A stretch of 64,000 nucleotides of DNA from Isotricha intestinalis. Its lineage: Eukaryota > Ciliophora > Litostomatea > Vestibuliferida > Isotrichidae. Shown one piece after another: positions 42,402-52,783 of the stretch. The translations under genes were made by a program, and so were the position numbers. Numbering within the stretch: the stretch's first letter is position 1; each line of letters starts with the position of its first letter. The notes below the pieces were generated by a model that was not told the DNA's origin, searched no databases, and worked only from the letters and a program-made list of their open reading frames with translations. The DNA lies in NCBI GenBank assembly GCA_023807065.1, contig JAJJLU010000332.1, forward strand, positions 62,001-126,000, in the 5' to 3' direction.

Positions 42402-43270
42402 TATTAAATAATTTAAAGTTATTTAAAAATCAAAAAAAAATATTAATTTCAAAAAAAAATTAAATATAAAAATTATGAAAATAAAAAGAGAAACAATTAA
42501 ATGTGCCATTAAAGAATATTAGAATCTCCAATAACATGTATAAACACTGAAATTAATTTATGTAAAGATAATGGAATAAAAGTAAAAAAAAAGTGTTATT
42601 CTTAATCTAATTAATTTGAAAATATTATCCTAAAACTATAGGTGATATTGTTGATGCAAAAAATGAATTGAATTAAATAAGAAATATAATAATTGAAAAA
42701 GTAATTATTTAACTAATTAAGCTGGAAGAACATCAAAATATAGTAAAAATCATTTTCTTTCATACAGTAAATTTATTAGAAAAACATCCATTATAATGGA
42801 ATGTTTATGAATAAATTTTATGACCTAGTAATTTTTTAGATCAAAATATGAATATTATTTAGGAAATCAAATTAATGAACAGTCAAAAAATTAATTTTAG
42901 ATTTTTTTTGTTTATTTAAAAATTATTTTATTAAGTTTATATTTTAATTATTTTAAATGAAAATATTATATTAGTATTCTTCATTTAAAAAACATTTTTG
43001 TTTATTTTTTAAAACTAATTTTTAATACATAATATTAATAATATATTCTATTTCAAATTATAATAAATTTTATTTTTTATAACTATATTGTTTATTTATA
43101 TCAAAAAAATACATTTTATATTAATTAAAATTAAAAGAAAAATCATATAAAAACAAAATATCTGAGAAATTTCATTTTCTCAAATTTTCATATAAATTCC
43201 TACATTATTTTTCTATTTTCATGTACCCCTCATTTAATATTTACAAATAATATTTATTAAAATTAATCTA
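42402..43270. other. Spacer with a decayed coding trace
   Basis: No intact gene. A plus-strand frame between about 42620 and 42900 reads as coherent protein segments (YYPKTIGDIVDAKNELN; KLEEHQNIVKIIFFHTVNL; PSNFLDQNMNII) separated by TAA, TAG and one TGA. I do not recognise the family. The stop density is close to what random A/T-rich DNA gives, so this is either an old gene relic or chance. Confidence 0.3.
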
Positions 43271-44137
43271 TTAAGAAGCAACTTGATCAAAAGATTCAAT
43301 AATTTTACTCATTAAACTATTAATTCCTGCATTAGTTTTTACAGAAATTTCAAAAAAATTAATTTGATGTTTTTCACAATATTTCATAATATCCGAATTA
43401 TTTTGTTCAGGATATAAATCGATTTTATTTCCAATAAAATAAATATTAGAAGTATTATTAGAATATAATAAAATTTCATTTTTTAATTCTTTCTTAACAT
43501 AATTTTTAGCTCTTTTTAAACTATCTTGTTTACCAACTTCATAAAATAATAAAACGAAATTAGATTTAGAATATAGTTCAGAATAATCTTCTTTATATTC
43601 TTCAACTCCAGGAGTAACTTCAAAATTTAAAATATATTGTTTATTATTAAATATAACTACTTTTGAACATCTTTCAATAAAAACTGTTGGAATATATAAA
43701 CTTTCAAATCTATTTTCTATTAATTTTATTATAAATGAACTTTTTCCAGATTGCTTTTCTCCTATTAAAACAATATTTATTTCTAATTTTCCTTTTAAAC
43801 TTAATGAATTTTTTAATTTTACATCAAATGCTGATGTATTTCTTTTTTTTGGTGTTATTTGTTTATTATTTCTTTTTTCTAATGTATTATTTGTATGATT
43901 TGTTTGTAATGTTTGTCTATTTTTATATAATTTATTCTTTAATTCTATTTCTTGATTTTCATTTATTTCAATTTTTTCTATTTTTGGCTCAGGATATTTA
44001 TCATCTTTACAATTATTATTTTCATTGTTTCCTGAATCTAATGAAAAATTGTTTTTTTCTTTTGAATCATTTATACTATTTGTTCTAACATATTTTGATA
44101 TTATTGTTCTATTTTCTGAACAGAGACATCCACCCAT
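43271..44137 (-). CDS. Atypical Ras-superfamily GTPase with N-terminal acylation signal
   Basis: A small GTPase fold occupies about residues 118-285, preceded by a ~115-residue polar extension. The protein begins MGGCLC, a strong context for Gly2 myristoylation plus Cys palmitoylation, while the C-terminus (SFDQVAS) has no prenylation Cys, so membrane attachment is swapped to the N-terminus. Present motifs: G1 GEKQSGKS (126-133) with Lys132, a switch I Thr (PTVF, Thr151), G4 NKID (237-240), and G5-like EISVKT. The G3 motif is abnormal: VTPGVEE (174-180) stands for DTAGQEE, so the Mg-linked Asp is Val174 and the catalytic Gln is Val178. It may bind GTP without hydrolysing it, or bind weakly. 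Ras/Rab subfamily cannot be decided. Confidence 0.8.
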   Translation of the reverse strand: MGGCLCSENRTIISKYVRTNSINDSKEKNNFSLDSGNNENNNCKDDKYPEPKIEKIEINENQEIELKNKLYKNRQTLQTNHTNNTLEKRNNKQITPKKRNTSAFDVKLKNSLSLKGKLEINIVLIGEKQSGKSSFIIKLIENRFESLYIPTVFIERCSKVVIFNNKQYILNFEVTPGVEEYKEDYSELYSKSNFVLLFYEVGKQDSLKRAKNYVKKELKNEILLYSNNTSNIYFIGNKIDLYPEQNNSDIMKYCEKHQINFFEISVKTNAGINSLMSKIIESFDQVAS

Positions 44138-44296
44138 TTAATTTTAATTTATTATAATACTTTTTATTTTTTATTTTTAATATTACCATATTATTTTTAA
44201 TATATTATATTTTTTAAAGGTTTTTATCAGAAATAATTATTTAATATTTAAAATATTAGATTCTTTTTTCTTCAGAATTTATTTGTTTTTTCTTTA

Positions 44297-46144
44297 TTAT
44301 TTTTTTAAAAACTCAATTAATTCAGCTTCTGTTTTTAAATTTGTTTTTTCATGATTTTTTTTATTGTTTTCGTTTTTTTTATGAGAAAAGGAAAATTTTT
44401 CTTGTAATTTTTTAATAGGAAGAAAATAAATTTTATTAATTCTCTTTTTAATATTTTCAATATCTTTTTCATGTTTTTCTTTTTGAATTTTTTTATTTTT
44501 TAAAAATAATTCATGTTTAACTTTGTTAATAATAATTTTTGTGATTTCTTTATATTTCTCAGGTTGTTCTATTTTTAATTTATTTCTTTTTAGAATAAGT
44601 TCATTTAATATTTTTTCAATAAAATTTAATTGATTAACTATAGGATTCATCTCATCTTTTTTATAATTATTTTTTTCATATTTCTGATAATTAAAATTAA
44701 TATAATTGAATATTTTATTTATCTTTTGAAATAATACTTCAAATAAATTATTATCATTATTAAAACTTGATTTTAAAATATTATTTTTGGTAAAAATTAA
44801 ATTATTATATTTGTTAATTACAATTTTTCTTTTTTCAACTTTATTTAAAATTTCAGAACTGGTATTAAATTTATTTATTTTAATTATATTAATTTGATTT
44901 TCTTCATTTATTTCTCTTAACTTAGTTTTTAATTTTTCAATTTCAATTTTGTTTTTATTAAAATCAGAAAGCATGTTTTTAATTTTTTCACTAAGACTTA
45001 AAAAAATATTTTCTACTTCTTCAACATTATTAAAAATATTTTCATTAATAGAAGGAGTATAATAAATTTCATAAGTTAAGTTAGTTGATTTTCTTCTTAA
45101 ATTAATTAAATTAGTTGAAGATAAAGTTTTATAATTTTTTAATATGAAAGTTTTTCCTCTTAATTTATTTTCTCTTTTTTTTATAAGTAAATTATGACTT
45201 AATTTTTGTGGAACTAGATAATCATTAATTATTAATTTTTTCCTTTTTTTATCATATAAAATTATTTTCTTATCTTCTTCATTAAATTTATTTGAATCAA
45301 GAGTTTTATTTTTAACACATAAAAGAAATTTTTTCATTTCCATAAAAAGAGAAATTTGTTTTAACATAACTTCTTTTTTTAATTTTAATCTATTTATTTC
45401 ATTTCTTAATTTATTTTCTTTTAAAATTTCATTTTCATTTTTATCTTTTTCAACATCTAAATTTCTATTTAATAATTTTGAATATTGATTAAAACTTGAA
45501 TAAAAACTATTAAATAAATTAAAAGTAACATTTTTTCCATATTTTGTTATATTCACTAATTGAGAATTAATATATCCTTCTGATTGTCTAAAATAAAATT
45601 CATTTTCTAAAATATTTTTTATATATTTTTCATGTCTTATTTCTTTTGAAGAATCATTAAATTGTTTTAATCTTCCATATTTTAATTCATTTAATTTTTT
45701 TTCTCCTGTTGATTTTATTATTATTGGAATAAATTTATCTTCTGATTTATTTGGATATAATGTTTTTGTTATGTTATTTCTTGAAATATTATTTTTTTTT
45801 GGGTTGTAAAATTTAAAGAATGAACTTCTTTTTTTGTTTATATTTTCTAAACTTATTGTTCTACAATAATAATTATCTTTATTGTTATTATATAAATTAT
45901 CACTTTGATTTGTATTTATTGTATTATTTGATATATTATTTCTTGTTTTATAATTATATGAAATTTGATGAAAATTATTTACATATGAAGAATTATAATT
46001 TCTTGATTTTTCTTTAAATGAATTTTTAATTAATGAATTTTCTTTTAATATTCTAGATGCATTTACTCTATAATCACTAAATTCTGTTGATATAGTAATT
46101 GTTTTTATTGGAGTTTTTAATATATTTTCTTTTTTATTTTTCAT
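44297..46144 (-). CDS. Large basic coiled-coil protein, possibly cytoskeletal
   Basis: Not recognised. Residues 1-150 are polar and Asn/Ser/Lys-rich. Coiled-coil blocks lie near 235-280 (NEINRLKLKKEVMLKQISLF, followed by MEMKKFLLCVKN), 370-420 (VENIFLSLSEKIKNMLSDFN, then IEKLKTKLREINEEN) and 460-600. A helix-break-helix layout with an acidic IFLSLSEKI-type segment is reminiscent of ciliary coiled-coil proteins, as in the CFAP100-like gene here, but no family match can be claimed. The C-terminus is Lys/Glu/Asn-rich. It is co-directional with the GTPase gene downstream, 160 bases apart. Start is the first ATG after upstream stops. Confidence 0.6.
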   Translation of the reverse strand: MKNKKENILKTPIKTITISTEFSDYRVNASRILKENSLIKNSFKEKSRNYNSSYVNNFHQISYNYKTRNNISNNTINTNQSDNLYNNNKDNYYCRTISLENINKKRSSFFKFYNPKKNNISRNNITKTLYPNKSEDKFIPIIIKSTGEKKLNELKYGRLKQFNDSSKEIRHEKYIKNILENEFYFRQSEGYINSQLVNITKYGKNVTFNLFNSFYSSFNQYSKLLNRNLDVEKDKNENEILKENKLRNEINRLKLKKEVMLKQISLFMEMKKFLLCVKNKTLDSNKFNEEDKKIILYDKKRKKLIINDYLVPQKLSHNLLIKKRENKLRGKTFILKNYKTLSSTNLINLRRKSTNLTYEIYYTPSINENIFNNVEEVENIFLSLSEKIKNMLSDFNKNKIEIEKLKTKLREINEENQINIIKINKFNTSSEILNKVEKRKIVINKYNNLIFTKNNILKSSFNNDNNLFEVLFQKINKIFNYINFNYQKYEKNNYKKDEMNPIVNQLNFIEKILNELILKRNKLKIEQPEKYKEITKIIINKVKHELFLKNKKIQKEKHEKDIENIKKRINKIYFLPIKKLQEKFSFSHKKNENNKKNHEKTNLKTEAELIEFLKK

Positions 46145-46336
46145 AATTTATAAAAAATCAAATATATTAATTATTATTTTATTTAAATTCTTCAAGAATA
46201 AAATTTATATTAAATGAAAAATTATAAATGATTTAATATTATTTATAATATTATATTTATTATATTATTTTAATACAATTTATGTTTTCTTTTAAAATAT
46301 TACATTTTTTTATAATATTATATCAAAAATCCTTCA

Positions 46337-48208
46337 TTACATAATTTTATTTTTTAGATTTTCGGATAAATTTAATAATAAAAATTTATCTAATTTTGAA
46401 AGAGTTTTTAAAGATAATTGTGTTTTAAAATATTCAATTACATTTTTTTCTGCATTAGGACTATTTTGATTTTCAGCAATAGATTCTCTTTCTAATTTAT
46501 TTGTTAAATTTATTCTTCTTAAAAAATATAAACTTTTAATTTGATAAGAATTTAAAAAAGCTTTTTTAAGAAAATCATATTCTTGAATAATTTTTAAATA
46601 CCTATTTATTTGAATTAATTGAATATAATAAAATTGAAGAAGATTTGAATGTTTTATATTAAAATATTGATTATATTTACTTTTATTATTACAACAAAAA
46701 AAAACATAAATTTTTATGTTTTCAGAAAAAATATTTTTCAAAGTTAAATTTGATTTATAAAAACTTGAATTATCATTTTTATTATTAAAATTTAAATTAA
46801 TAGATGGTACACTTTTTCTCGGTTGAAATAAATCAACATTTGATTGATCACTATTTTTATATATTGTTTCAAAATTATATTTAAATTTATTAGAATAATT
46901 TTTTTGACTCCAAGAACTTTTTTTTTTAAATTCTTTTTGAAATTCTTTTTTATTAAAAATATCTTCATTATCTTTAGGATGATAAAAACCAACTGTTTTT
47001 TTTTTTTTATTTGATTTATTATCATTTTTTAAAGTTATAATAGATTGAGTTAAATTTTTAATAGGAAATATAATTTGAGAATTATTTTTATTAATTAAAT
47101 TAATAGAATAATTATCTTTATGTTCTTCAAATTGAAAGAAAGTATTTAAAATATCTAATTTTCTTAAACTTTCTCCAATAAAATGAGTAATTAAAAAGAA
47201 AAAATTTAAAAGTAAATTAAATAAACTTCCAACAATAGCAATAACATTTTGAATTTTAGTATAATGTCTAGTATAATAATTATTTTCAACTGTATTATAT
47301 AATTTTAAAGTATATATTCTAGAAGAAGAACCTTCAGTGGTTAAATCTTTTTCAGAATAAAAAGAATAAGTAGAAATAATTTGTTCAATTCCCCAAAAAG
47401 AAATATTTTTATATTTACTTAATAATAATCCTTTATCATCATTTAATATTGTTTTTTTTAAATAAAAATCATCACTTTTTTGAGTTTGATGATTGAGATA
47501 ATAATAATAATTTTTATAATGAATTTTTAAAGGTTTATTATATGAAAGAGGATCAAATTCCACAACAGGATAATAAACACTGAAAATTCTAGGATTATCT
47601 TGATTGAAAAAATTTCTTAAAGTTTCCATAGAAGTACAAGTATTATTAATAGAATAGTTACTTCCATTTTTACAGAAAAAAATTTGAAATTCAAAAAAAT
47701 AAATATAAGGATTATCCCAATAACCACCAAATTTTTTTCCTCCAATTTCAGGACAATATAAAATTCCATAATTTTTAGTTAAATTTTCATTGATTATATC
47801 ACTATCATTACATATATGATAACCAAGATATTCTTCATATGATTTTGATCTATATTTACCATCTTCACTTGGAATTGAAGTATAATAATATATTTTTAAA
47901 TATAATATATTTGATGCATTTATAAAATTTCCATTATAATCTTCTATTCTAAATGCAAATGTTATATTTTCTTTTTTTAAATCTATATATTCATATTTTG
48001 AATCATTTTGAATTGATATTGTTATGTTTGGATTTGATTTTGTAATTAAATTTGCTCCAAATATATATATTAAATATATTGATATTATTATTAAGATTAT
48101 TGTTAATATTCCTCCTATTGTTGTTTGCTTTTTTAATGAAATACCATTGTAAAAATGAAATTTTGAACCCAGGAAATCTACTTTTTCAAAAAAATTATTA
48201 ACAATCAT
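46337..48208 (-). CDS. Ciliate-type two-transmembrane protein, paralogue 1
   Basis: First of three paralogues; function unknown. Order: cytosolic start FFEKVDFLGSKFHFYNGISL, membrane span ~31-51 (IGGILTIILIIISIYLIYIF), a ~280-residue lumenal or extracellular region with conserved Cys and N-glycosylation sites (CKNGSNYSINNTCTSM), the motif EFDPLSYNKPLKIHYKNYYY, then EKDLTTEGSSSRIYTLKLYN and TRHYTKIQNVIAIVGSLFN, a second span ~318-340, and a ~270-residue cytosolic tail. The tail end is strongly conserved among copies (KHSNLLQFYYIQLIQINRYL; FLRRINLTN). The topology loosely recalls ERGIC/Erv46 cargo receptors, but I rely on resemblance to ciliate membrane families. It is divergent from paralogue 2, 276 bases apart. 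Confidence 0.75.
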   Translation of the reverse strand: MIVNNFFEKVDFLGSKFHFYNGISLKKQTTIGGILTIILIIISIYLIYIFGANLITKSNPNITISIQNDSKYEYIDLKKENITFAFRIEDYNGNFINASNILYLKIYYYTSIPSEDGKYRSKSYEEYLGYHICNDSDIINENLTKNYGILYCPEIGGKKFGGYWDNPYIYFFEFQIFFCKNGSNYSINNTCTSMETLRNFFNQDNPRIFSVYYPVVEFDPLSYNKPLKIHYKNYYYYLNHQTQKSDDFYLKKTILNDDKGLLLSKYKNISFWGIEQIISTYSFYSEKDLTTEGSSSRIYTLKLYNTVENNYYTRHYTKIQNVIAIVGSLFNLLLNFFFLITHFIGESLRKLDILNTFFQFEEHKDNYSINLINKNNSQIIFPIKNLTQSIITLKNDNKSNKKKKTVGFYHPKDNEDIFNKKEFQKEFKKKSSWSQKNYSNKFKYNFETIYKNSDQSNVDLFQPRKSVPSINLNFNNKNDNSSFYKSNLTLKNIFSENIKIYVFFCCNNKSKYNQYFNIKHSNLLQFYYIQLIQINRYLKIIQEYDFLKKAFLNSYQIKSLYFLRRINLTNKLERESIAENQNSPNAEKNVIEYFKTQLSLKTLSKLDKFLLLNLSENLKNKIM

Positions 48209-48484
48209 TTCTTCAAAATCTTTATTGAATTTAATTATTGTTAAAATAAATAATATTTATAATAAAAAAATTAATAATTGGAAAATCATTTTTAAAAAAA
48301 ATATATATTTGAAATGGTCAAAATTAAGTAAATAATAAAGAGCTGAGTAAATGATAAAGTTTCATTAATTTTTTTTTATAAATTATTATTATTTGATTAA
48401 TGAAATAAATATATTTAAATATTATGAAATAATAATTTCAAAACAAAAAAAACTTAAAAAAAAAAAAATAAATTAAAATAAAAA

Positions 48485-50326
48485 ATGTTTCTTCATTTTT
48501 TTGAAAAAATTGATTTATTAGGTTCTAAATTTCATTTTTATTATGGAGTATCATTGCAAAAAAGAACTCCATTAGGAGGAATATTAACATTATTAATAGG
48601 AGGAATAACAATAACATTTCTTTTTATTTTTGGAAAAGATTTATTTTTAAAAAGAAATCCAAACATAACAATATCAACTCAAAATGATTCAAAATATGAA
48701 TATATAGATTTAAAACAAGAAAATATAACATTTGCATTTAGAATAGAAAATAACAGAGGGAAATATGAAAATCTTTCAAATATATTATACACAAAAATAT
48801 TATATTATACTTCAGAACCAGATGAAGAAGGGAAATATAATTCAAATATAAAAGAAGAATATATTAATTATCATATTTGTAATGATAATGATTTTAAATA
48901 TGAAAATTTAACTAAATATTATGGAACTTTATATTGTGCTGATTTAGGAGAAAAAAAAATTGGAGGACACTTTGATAATCCTTATATTTATTATTTTGAA
49001 TATCAAATTTATTTTTGTAAAAATGGAAGTCTTTATTCAATGAATAATAATTGTACTTCTATGGATACTTTAAATAATATATTTAATCAAGATAATCCTA
49101 TTTATTTTAGCTTTTTTTATCCCACTGTTGAATTTGATCCTCTTTCATATAATTTTCCTTTAAGAATTCATTATAAAAAATATTATTATAATTTAAACCA
49201 TAGATCTCAAAGATCAGATCACTTTTATTTAAAAAAAACAATATTAGATGATGATAAAGGATTATTATTTAATGAAATAAAAAATTATTTTCTTTGGGGA
49301 ATTGATAAAATGACTGCTTCTTATAAATTTTATTCTGAAAAAGATTTAACTACTGAAGGTTCTTCTTCTAAAATTTATACTTTAACTATATATAATACTG
49401 TAGAAACTAATTATTATACTAGACATTATACTAAATTTCAAAATGTTATTGCTATTGTTGGAACTTTATTTAATTTAATTCTAAATATTTGTGTTATTTT
49501 AACACATTCTATTGGAGAAAGTTTAAGAAAATTAGAAATTTTAAATGATTTTTTTGAATTTAAAGACAAAAATGAAAATTATTCTTTTTTTCACAGAAAT
49601 CATACTCATACTAATCTATTGAGTTTAAAAAAATCATTTCCAATAATTTCAAAAAAAAATTCTTTTAAAAAGAAAAAGAAATTGAAATTTAATAATCAAT
49701 TTTCAACAACTTTTCCAAAAAATATAATAAACGATAATAATGAGATAATAAATATTAAGTCAAAAAGAACAAATTTAAATGGTATTCAAACAACATTTGA
49801 GTGTAAAATAAATGCAACAGATCATTCAAACAATAAATTTTTTCAACATAGAAACAGTCATCCTGTTATAGGAACTAATATCATTAATAATGATAATAAT
49901 AATTTTAAAAGATCAAATTTAACATTAAGAAATATTTTATGTGAAAATATTCAAATTTATATTTTTTTTTGCTGTAATAATAAAAATTATACTAAATATT
50001 TTAATATGAAACATTCTAATTTACTTCAATATTATTATATTTATTTAATTCAAATTAATAGGTATTTAAAAATTGTTCATGAATATAATTTTTTGAAAAA
50101 AGCTTTTTTAAATACTAATCAAATTAAAAGTTTATTTTTTTTAAGAAGAATTAATTTAACAAATCAAAGTGAAAGAGAAGAGATTTCTGATAATAAAAAT
50201 AGTCCTCATGTTGAAGAAAGTGTTGTTGATTATTTTAAATCAAAAATTTCAAATAATGATCTTTCTAAATTTGATAAAATTATTTTATCTAATTTATCTC
50301 AACATATAAAAAATAAAATTATGTAA
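48485..50326 (+). CDS. Ciliate-type two-transmembrane protein, paralogue 2
   Basis: Second copy, transcribed away from paralogue 1. The same order holds: HFFEKIDLLGSKFHFYYGVS, a first span ~31-51 (LGGILTLLIGGITITFLFIF), a lumenal region with CKNGSLYSMNNNCTSMDTL, EFDPLSYNFPLRIHYKKYYY, EKDLTTEGSSSKIYTLTIYN, then RHYTKFQNVIAIVGTLFNLI leading into the second span. The cytosolic tail contains a variable Asn/Lys-rich stretch (~385-470) and the conserved end KHSNLLQYYYIYLIQINRYL with FLRRINLTN. The lumenal and C-terminal blocks are nearly identical to paralogue 1 while the tail middle differs, which indicates constraint on both ends of the protein. Length 613 aa, against 623 and 617 for the others. 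Confidence 0.75.
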   Translation: MFLHFFEKIDLLGSKFHFYYGVSLQKRTPLGGILTLLIGGITITFLFIFGKDLFLKRNPNITISTQNDSKYEYIDLKQENITFAFRIENNRGKYENLSNILYTKILYYTSEPDEEGKYNSNIKEEYINYHICNDNDFKYENLTKYYGTLYCADLGEKKIGGHFDNPYIYYFEYQIYFCKNGSLYSMNNNCTSMDTLNNIFNQDNPIYFSFFYPTVEFDPLSYNFPLRIHYKKYYYNLNHRSQRSDHFYLKKTILDDDKGLLFNEIKNYFLWGIDKMTASYKFYSEKDLTTEGSSSKIYTLTIYNTVETNYYTRHYTKFQNVIAIVGTLFNLILNICVILTHSIGESLRKLEILNDFFEFKDKNENYSFFHRNHTHTNLLSLKKSFPIISKKNSFKKKKKLKFNNQFSTTFPKNIINDNNEIINIKSKRTNLNGIQTTFECKINATDHSNNKFFQHRNSHPVIGTNIINNDNNNFKRSNLTLRNILCENIQIYIFFCCNNKNYTKYFNMKHSNLLQYYYIYLIQINRYLKIVHEYNFLKKAFLNTNQIKSLFFLRRINLTNQSEREEISDNKNSPHVEESVVDYFKSKISNNDLSKFDKIILSNLSQHIKNKIM

Positions 50327-50790
50327 AATTATAAAATTAAATAAATATATTATTTATTTTTGTATAAATAAATTTTAATGTTTTCATGAATAATTGGGTG
50401 GAATTTAAAGGAATGTTATTATTTTAAAATTAAGTAATATAATATTTTCAATTACACTTTTCTTTGCTTTTAGAATCATAAAATTTAGTTTTATTATTTA
50501 ATTTTTTACTTTTGTTGTATTTATTTTATACAAATACTTTTTAATGAGTTTTTATCTTAAAAAACATAATAAAATTAATGATATGTATTAAATATAATTA
50601 TTTCTTAATTTTTTTACAAATAAAAAAAAATCTTAACCAACAATGTAAAATTAAAAATTATTTCTTTAAAGGTTATATTAATAGACTTCTATTCTAAAGT
50701 AATAAATAAATAAAATAATATGTGTAACCAAAATATAAATTTAACTTTTTATTATAAACAATTTTTTTCAAGTAAAATAAAATATATAAA
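50327..50790. other. Spacer, no gene seen
   Basis: A/T-rich gap after paralogue 2. No coding-like frame, RNA gene or repeat that I can support. Confidence 0.5.
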
Positions 50791-51691
50791 ATGAACGGTG
50801 ATATAAATATTCAATTTCCACAAAATTATGATTTTAAAAAAGAAATTATGTTTAATTTAGCAAAAAACGCATTGCTTTATTTTTATCAAAACAAAAATAT
50901 CCAAAATGAATTTGAAAGAATTCAACAATTGAATTATTTGAATGAAATAAATTCAAAATCTTTAAATAATCCAAAAAAAACAGAATATACAAATATTATA
51001 AATGAAAATTTAAATGATTATTTTTATGAAGAAGAAAAGAAAAAAAATGAAATAGTGAATGAAAAAAATGAAACAAATAAAGAATTAGATTTGAATATAA
51101 TTAAAAAAAAAAAATTATTTGAGGTTAAAAATCAAATTATTCGAAGAAAAAGAAGAAAAAAAAAAAAAAATGAATAAACCAAGAAAAGATAATATTTTTA
51201 AACAAATAAAAGTTCAATCAATTAAATTTATAATTAGTACTTTAAATGAACAAGTAGAAAAAGTATTTAATAGATTTTATAAATTTAAAAATACAATAGA
51301 AAAAGAATTTAAAGATAACATTCAAAAAAATAATAATTTAAAGATTTTAACAATGAAATTACAAAATATTCTTATAAATAATTGTATTGATGATTCAAAT
51401 GAAAAATTAATAAAAAAAATAAAAGAAAAAATTAATAATGATGAAAATAATGAAAACTTAATTTTTATTAATAAATTATTAAATAAGAAATTAATTGATA
51501 TTATTAATATGTTTGGAATGGAAGAATCACAATTTTTAAAAGAATATGGTTATTATAATAAATTTTTATTGAAAAATAATGATTATAAAAATAAAGAAGA
51601 TATGATTAATTTAATTAATTATGGAATGATTCAATATTTAGAAGATAAAAATCAAAGGAAACCAAAGAAATTTTATGATATTGGTGAATAA
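50791..51691 (+). CDS. Lys/Asn-rich protein, frame broken at a 15-A run
   Basis: Two overlapping frames make one gene. The first runs from ATG 50791 to TGA-free codon 128, ending at TAA 51175-51177; the second is open to 51691 but has only a TTG at its left edge, so it is not an independent gene. The switch point is a run of 15 A at 51156-51170: with 14 A the frame would be continuous (KKKKMNKPRKDN) and give 299 aa. The second part, beginning RKDNIFKQIKVQSIKFIIST, resembles a domain of unknown function I associate with ciliate and other protist proteins (R-K-D-N then a long helical block with KLLNKKLIDIINM). A homopolymer sequencing error is the simplest cause; a true frameshift mutation is the alternative. 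Confidence 0.6.
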
Positions 51692-52152
51692 AAAATTTTT
51701 CTTTTAAAATTTGATTTATTATCTTTTTATCATTCATTTATTAGTTTTTTTTAAAATATTTTTAAATAAAAATAAATAGAGCTTATTATTTTTATTATTT
51801 TTAAATTGATTAGAAAAATTAATTAAATTGAAGTTATTATATTAATATATTTTTATTAAATTAATAATTTTTTTGAGTGGATAAATTAATTAAAAATCTT
51901 AATATTAACTGAAGAACAATTTTTTTTAAAATTAAAAAAAATAAAATATAATATAAAAAAACCTAAATCTTTTAGATAAAGTAAATTATTGAAAATAATT
52001 ACTCTTCTTTTTTAAAAAGAATATAATTAATCAAATTATTTATATTTATTTTTTTTGTGAATTTTTACTTTTTTTTTTATTAATAATTATTAAAGTTTAA
52101 TTTAATATTTATTTAAATTTTATTTAATATGTTTTTTTAATAAGGATTAAAA
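51692..52152. other. Spacer, no gene seen
   Basis: Very A/T-rich gap between convergent genes with long A and T runs. No coding-like frame and no identifiable element. Confidence 0.5.
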
Positions 52153-52707
52153 TTACTTATTTAATTTTTTTTTATTTAAAAATTTTATTTTCCCACTTTC
52201 AAAATTAGAATAAATACCATAATTACTCCATTTTGCACTATCAACATTAGCATATTCTAATTTAAATTTAGTTAATTGTAATTTATAACTTTTAAAAATA
52301 CTTAATAAATTTTTTTCTTCTCTAATAACATAAGCAATAACAATTTTAACATTTTTATTTCCTTTTGTGATTTTTTCAATGCAATTATATAAATCAATAA
52401 TTTTCATTTTAAAAAAAGGAGGATCAACAATAATTAAATCAGGAAAATAATCATTTGAAATTGGTAAATCATTTAAATTAGTAATATCACATTTTTTAAA
52501 ATTAGGTAAATAAGAGAATCTTTCATCAATATCTAAACATAACACTTCTTTTTTATATATTTTATAAAAAGCATCTGCTAATGAAGGAGTACATAAGCAT
52601 AAAATATTATTTTCATATTGCAATATACTTGTTAATTGTTGAATCACATTTTCTGAAAAAAAATATTGCTCTAATTCTCTTATTTCTTTCTTTGGAAAAT
52701 TATCCAT
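52153..52707 (-). CDS. N6-adenine-methyltransferase-fold protein (EEF1AKMT1/N6AMT2-like)
   Basis: Rossmann-fold methyltransferase of the Pfam N6-adenineMlase type, whose members include a lysine methyltransferase of elongation factor 1A. Family elements in order: QYFFSENVIQQL (the Q-[FW]-[WF]-[FY]-S/D-x3-V entry), ILCLCTPSLADAFYK (the S-x-P-S-x-x-x-A segment), LDIDERFSYL (D-x-D-x-RF), then LIIVDPPFF with the catalytic-type DPPF motif at 95-98. The family end motif with conserved Asn and Tyr is only loosely kept. Length 184 aa is shorter than the usual ~210. Substrate (eEF1A Lys or another) cannot be told; the ZCCHC4-type rRNA m6A enzymes share the DPPF motif and remain possible. Confidence 0.68.
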   Translation of the reverse strand: MDNFPKKEIRELEQYFFSENVIQQLTSILQYENNILCLCTPSLADAFYKIYKKEVLCLDIDERFSYLPNFKKCDITNLNDLPISNDYFPDLIIVDPPFFKMKIIDLYNCIEKITKGNKNVKIVIAYVIREEKNLLSIFKSYKLQLTKFKLEYANVDSAKWSNYGIYSNFESGKIKFLNKKKLNK

Positions 52708-52783
52708 TGTTTTTTTTTTAATTTCACTTTTGATATTTTTTATTTTAATTGTTTTTATTTAAATAATCAATTTATTTAATATT

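Noticed and set aside
43735..44088. Hydrophobic 117-codon plus-strand frame opposite the GTPase gene
   Set aside because: It is the complement of Lys/Glu/Asn-rich coding sequence, which always looks Leu/Phe/Tyr-rich; no independent support. The same applies to similar plus or minus shadows at 1891-2145, 6070-6285, 9401-9667, 11716-12027, 18075-18356 and 45820-46017.
51119..51691. Second overlapping frame as an independent gene
   Set aside because: It has only a TTG at its left end and joins the upstream frame by one base in a 15-A run.
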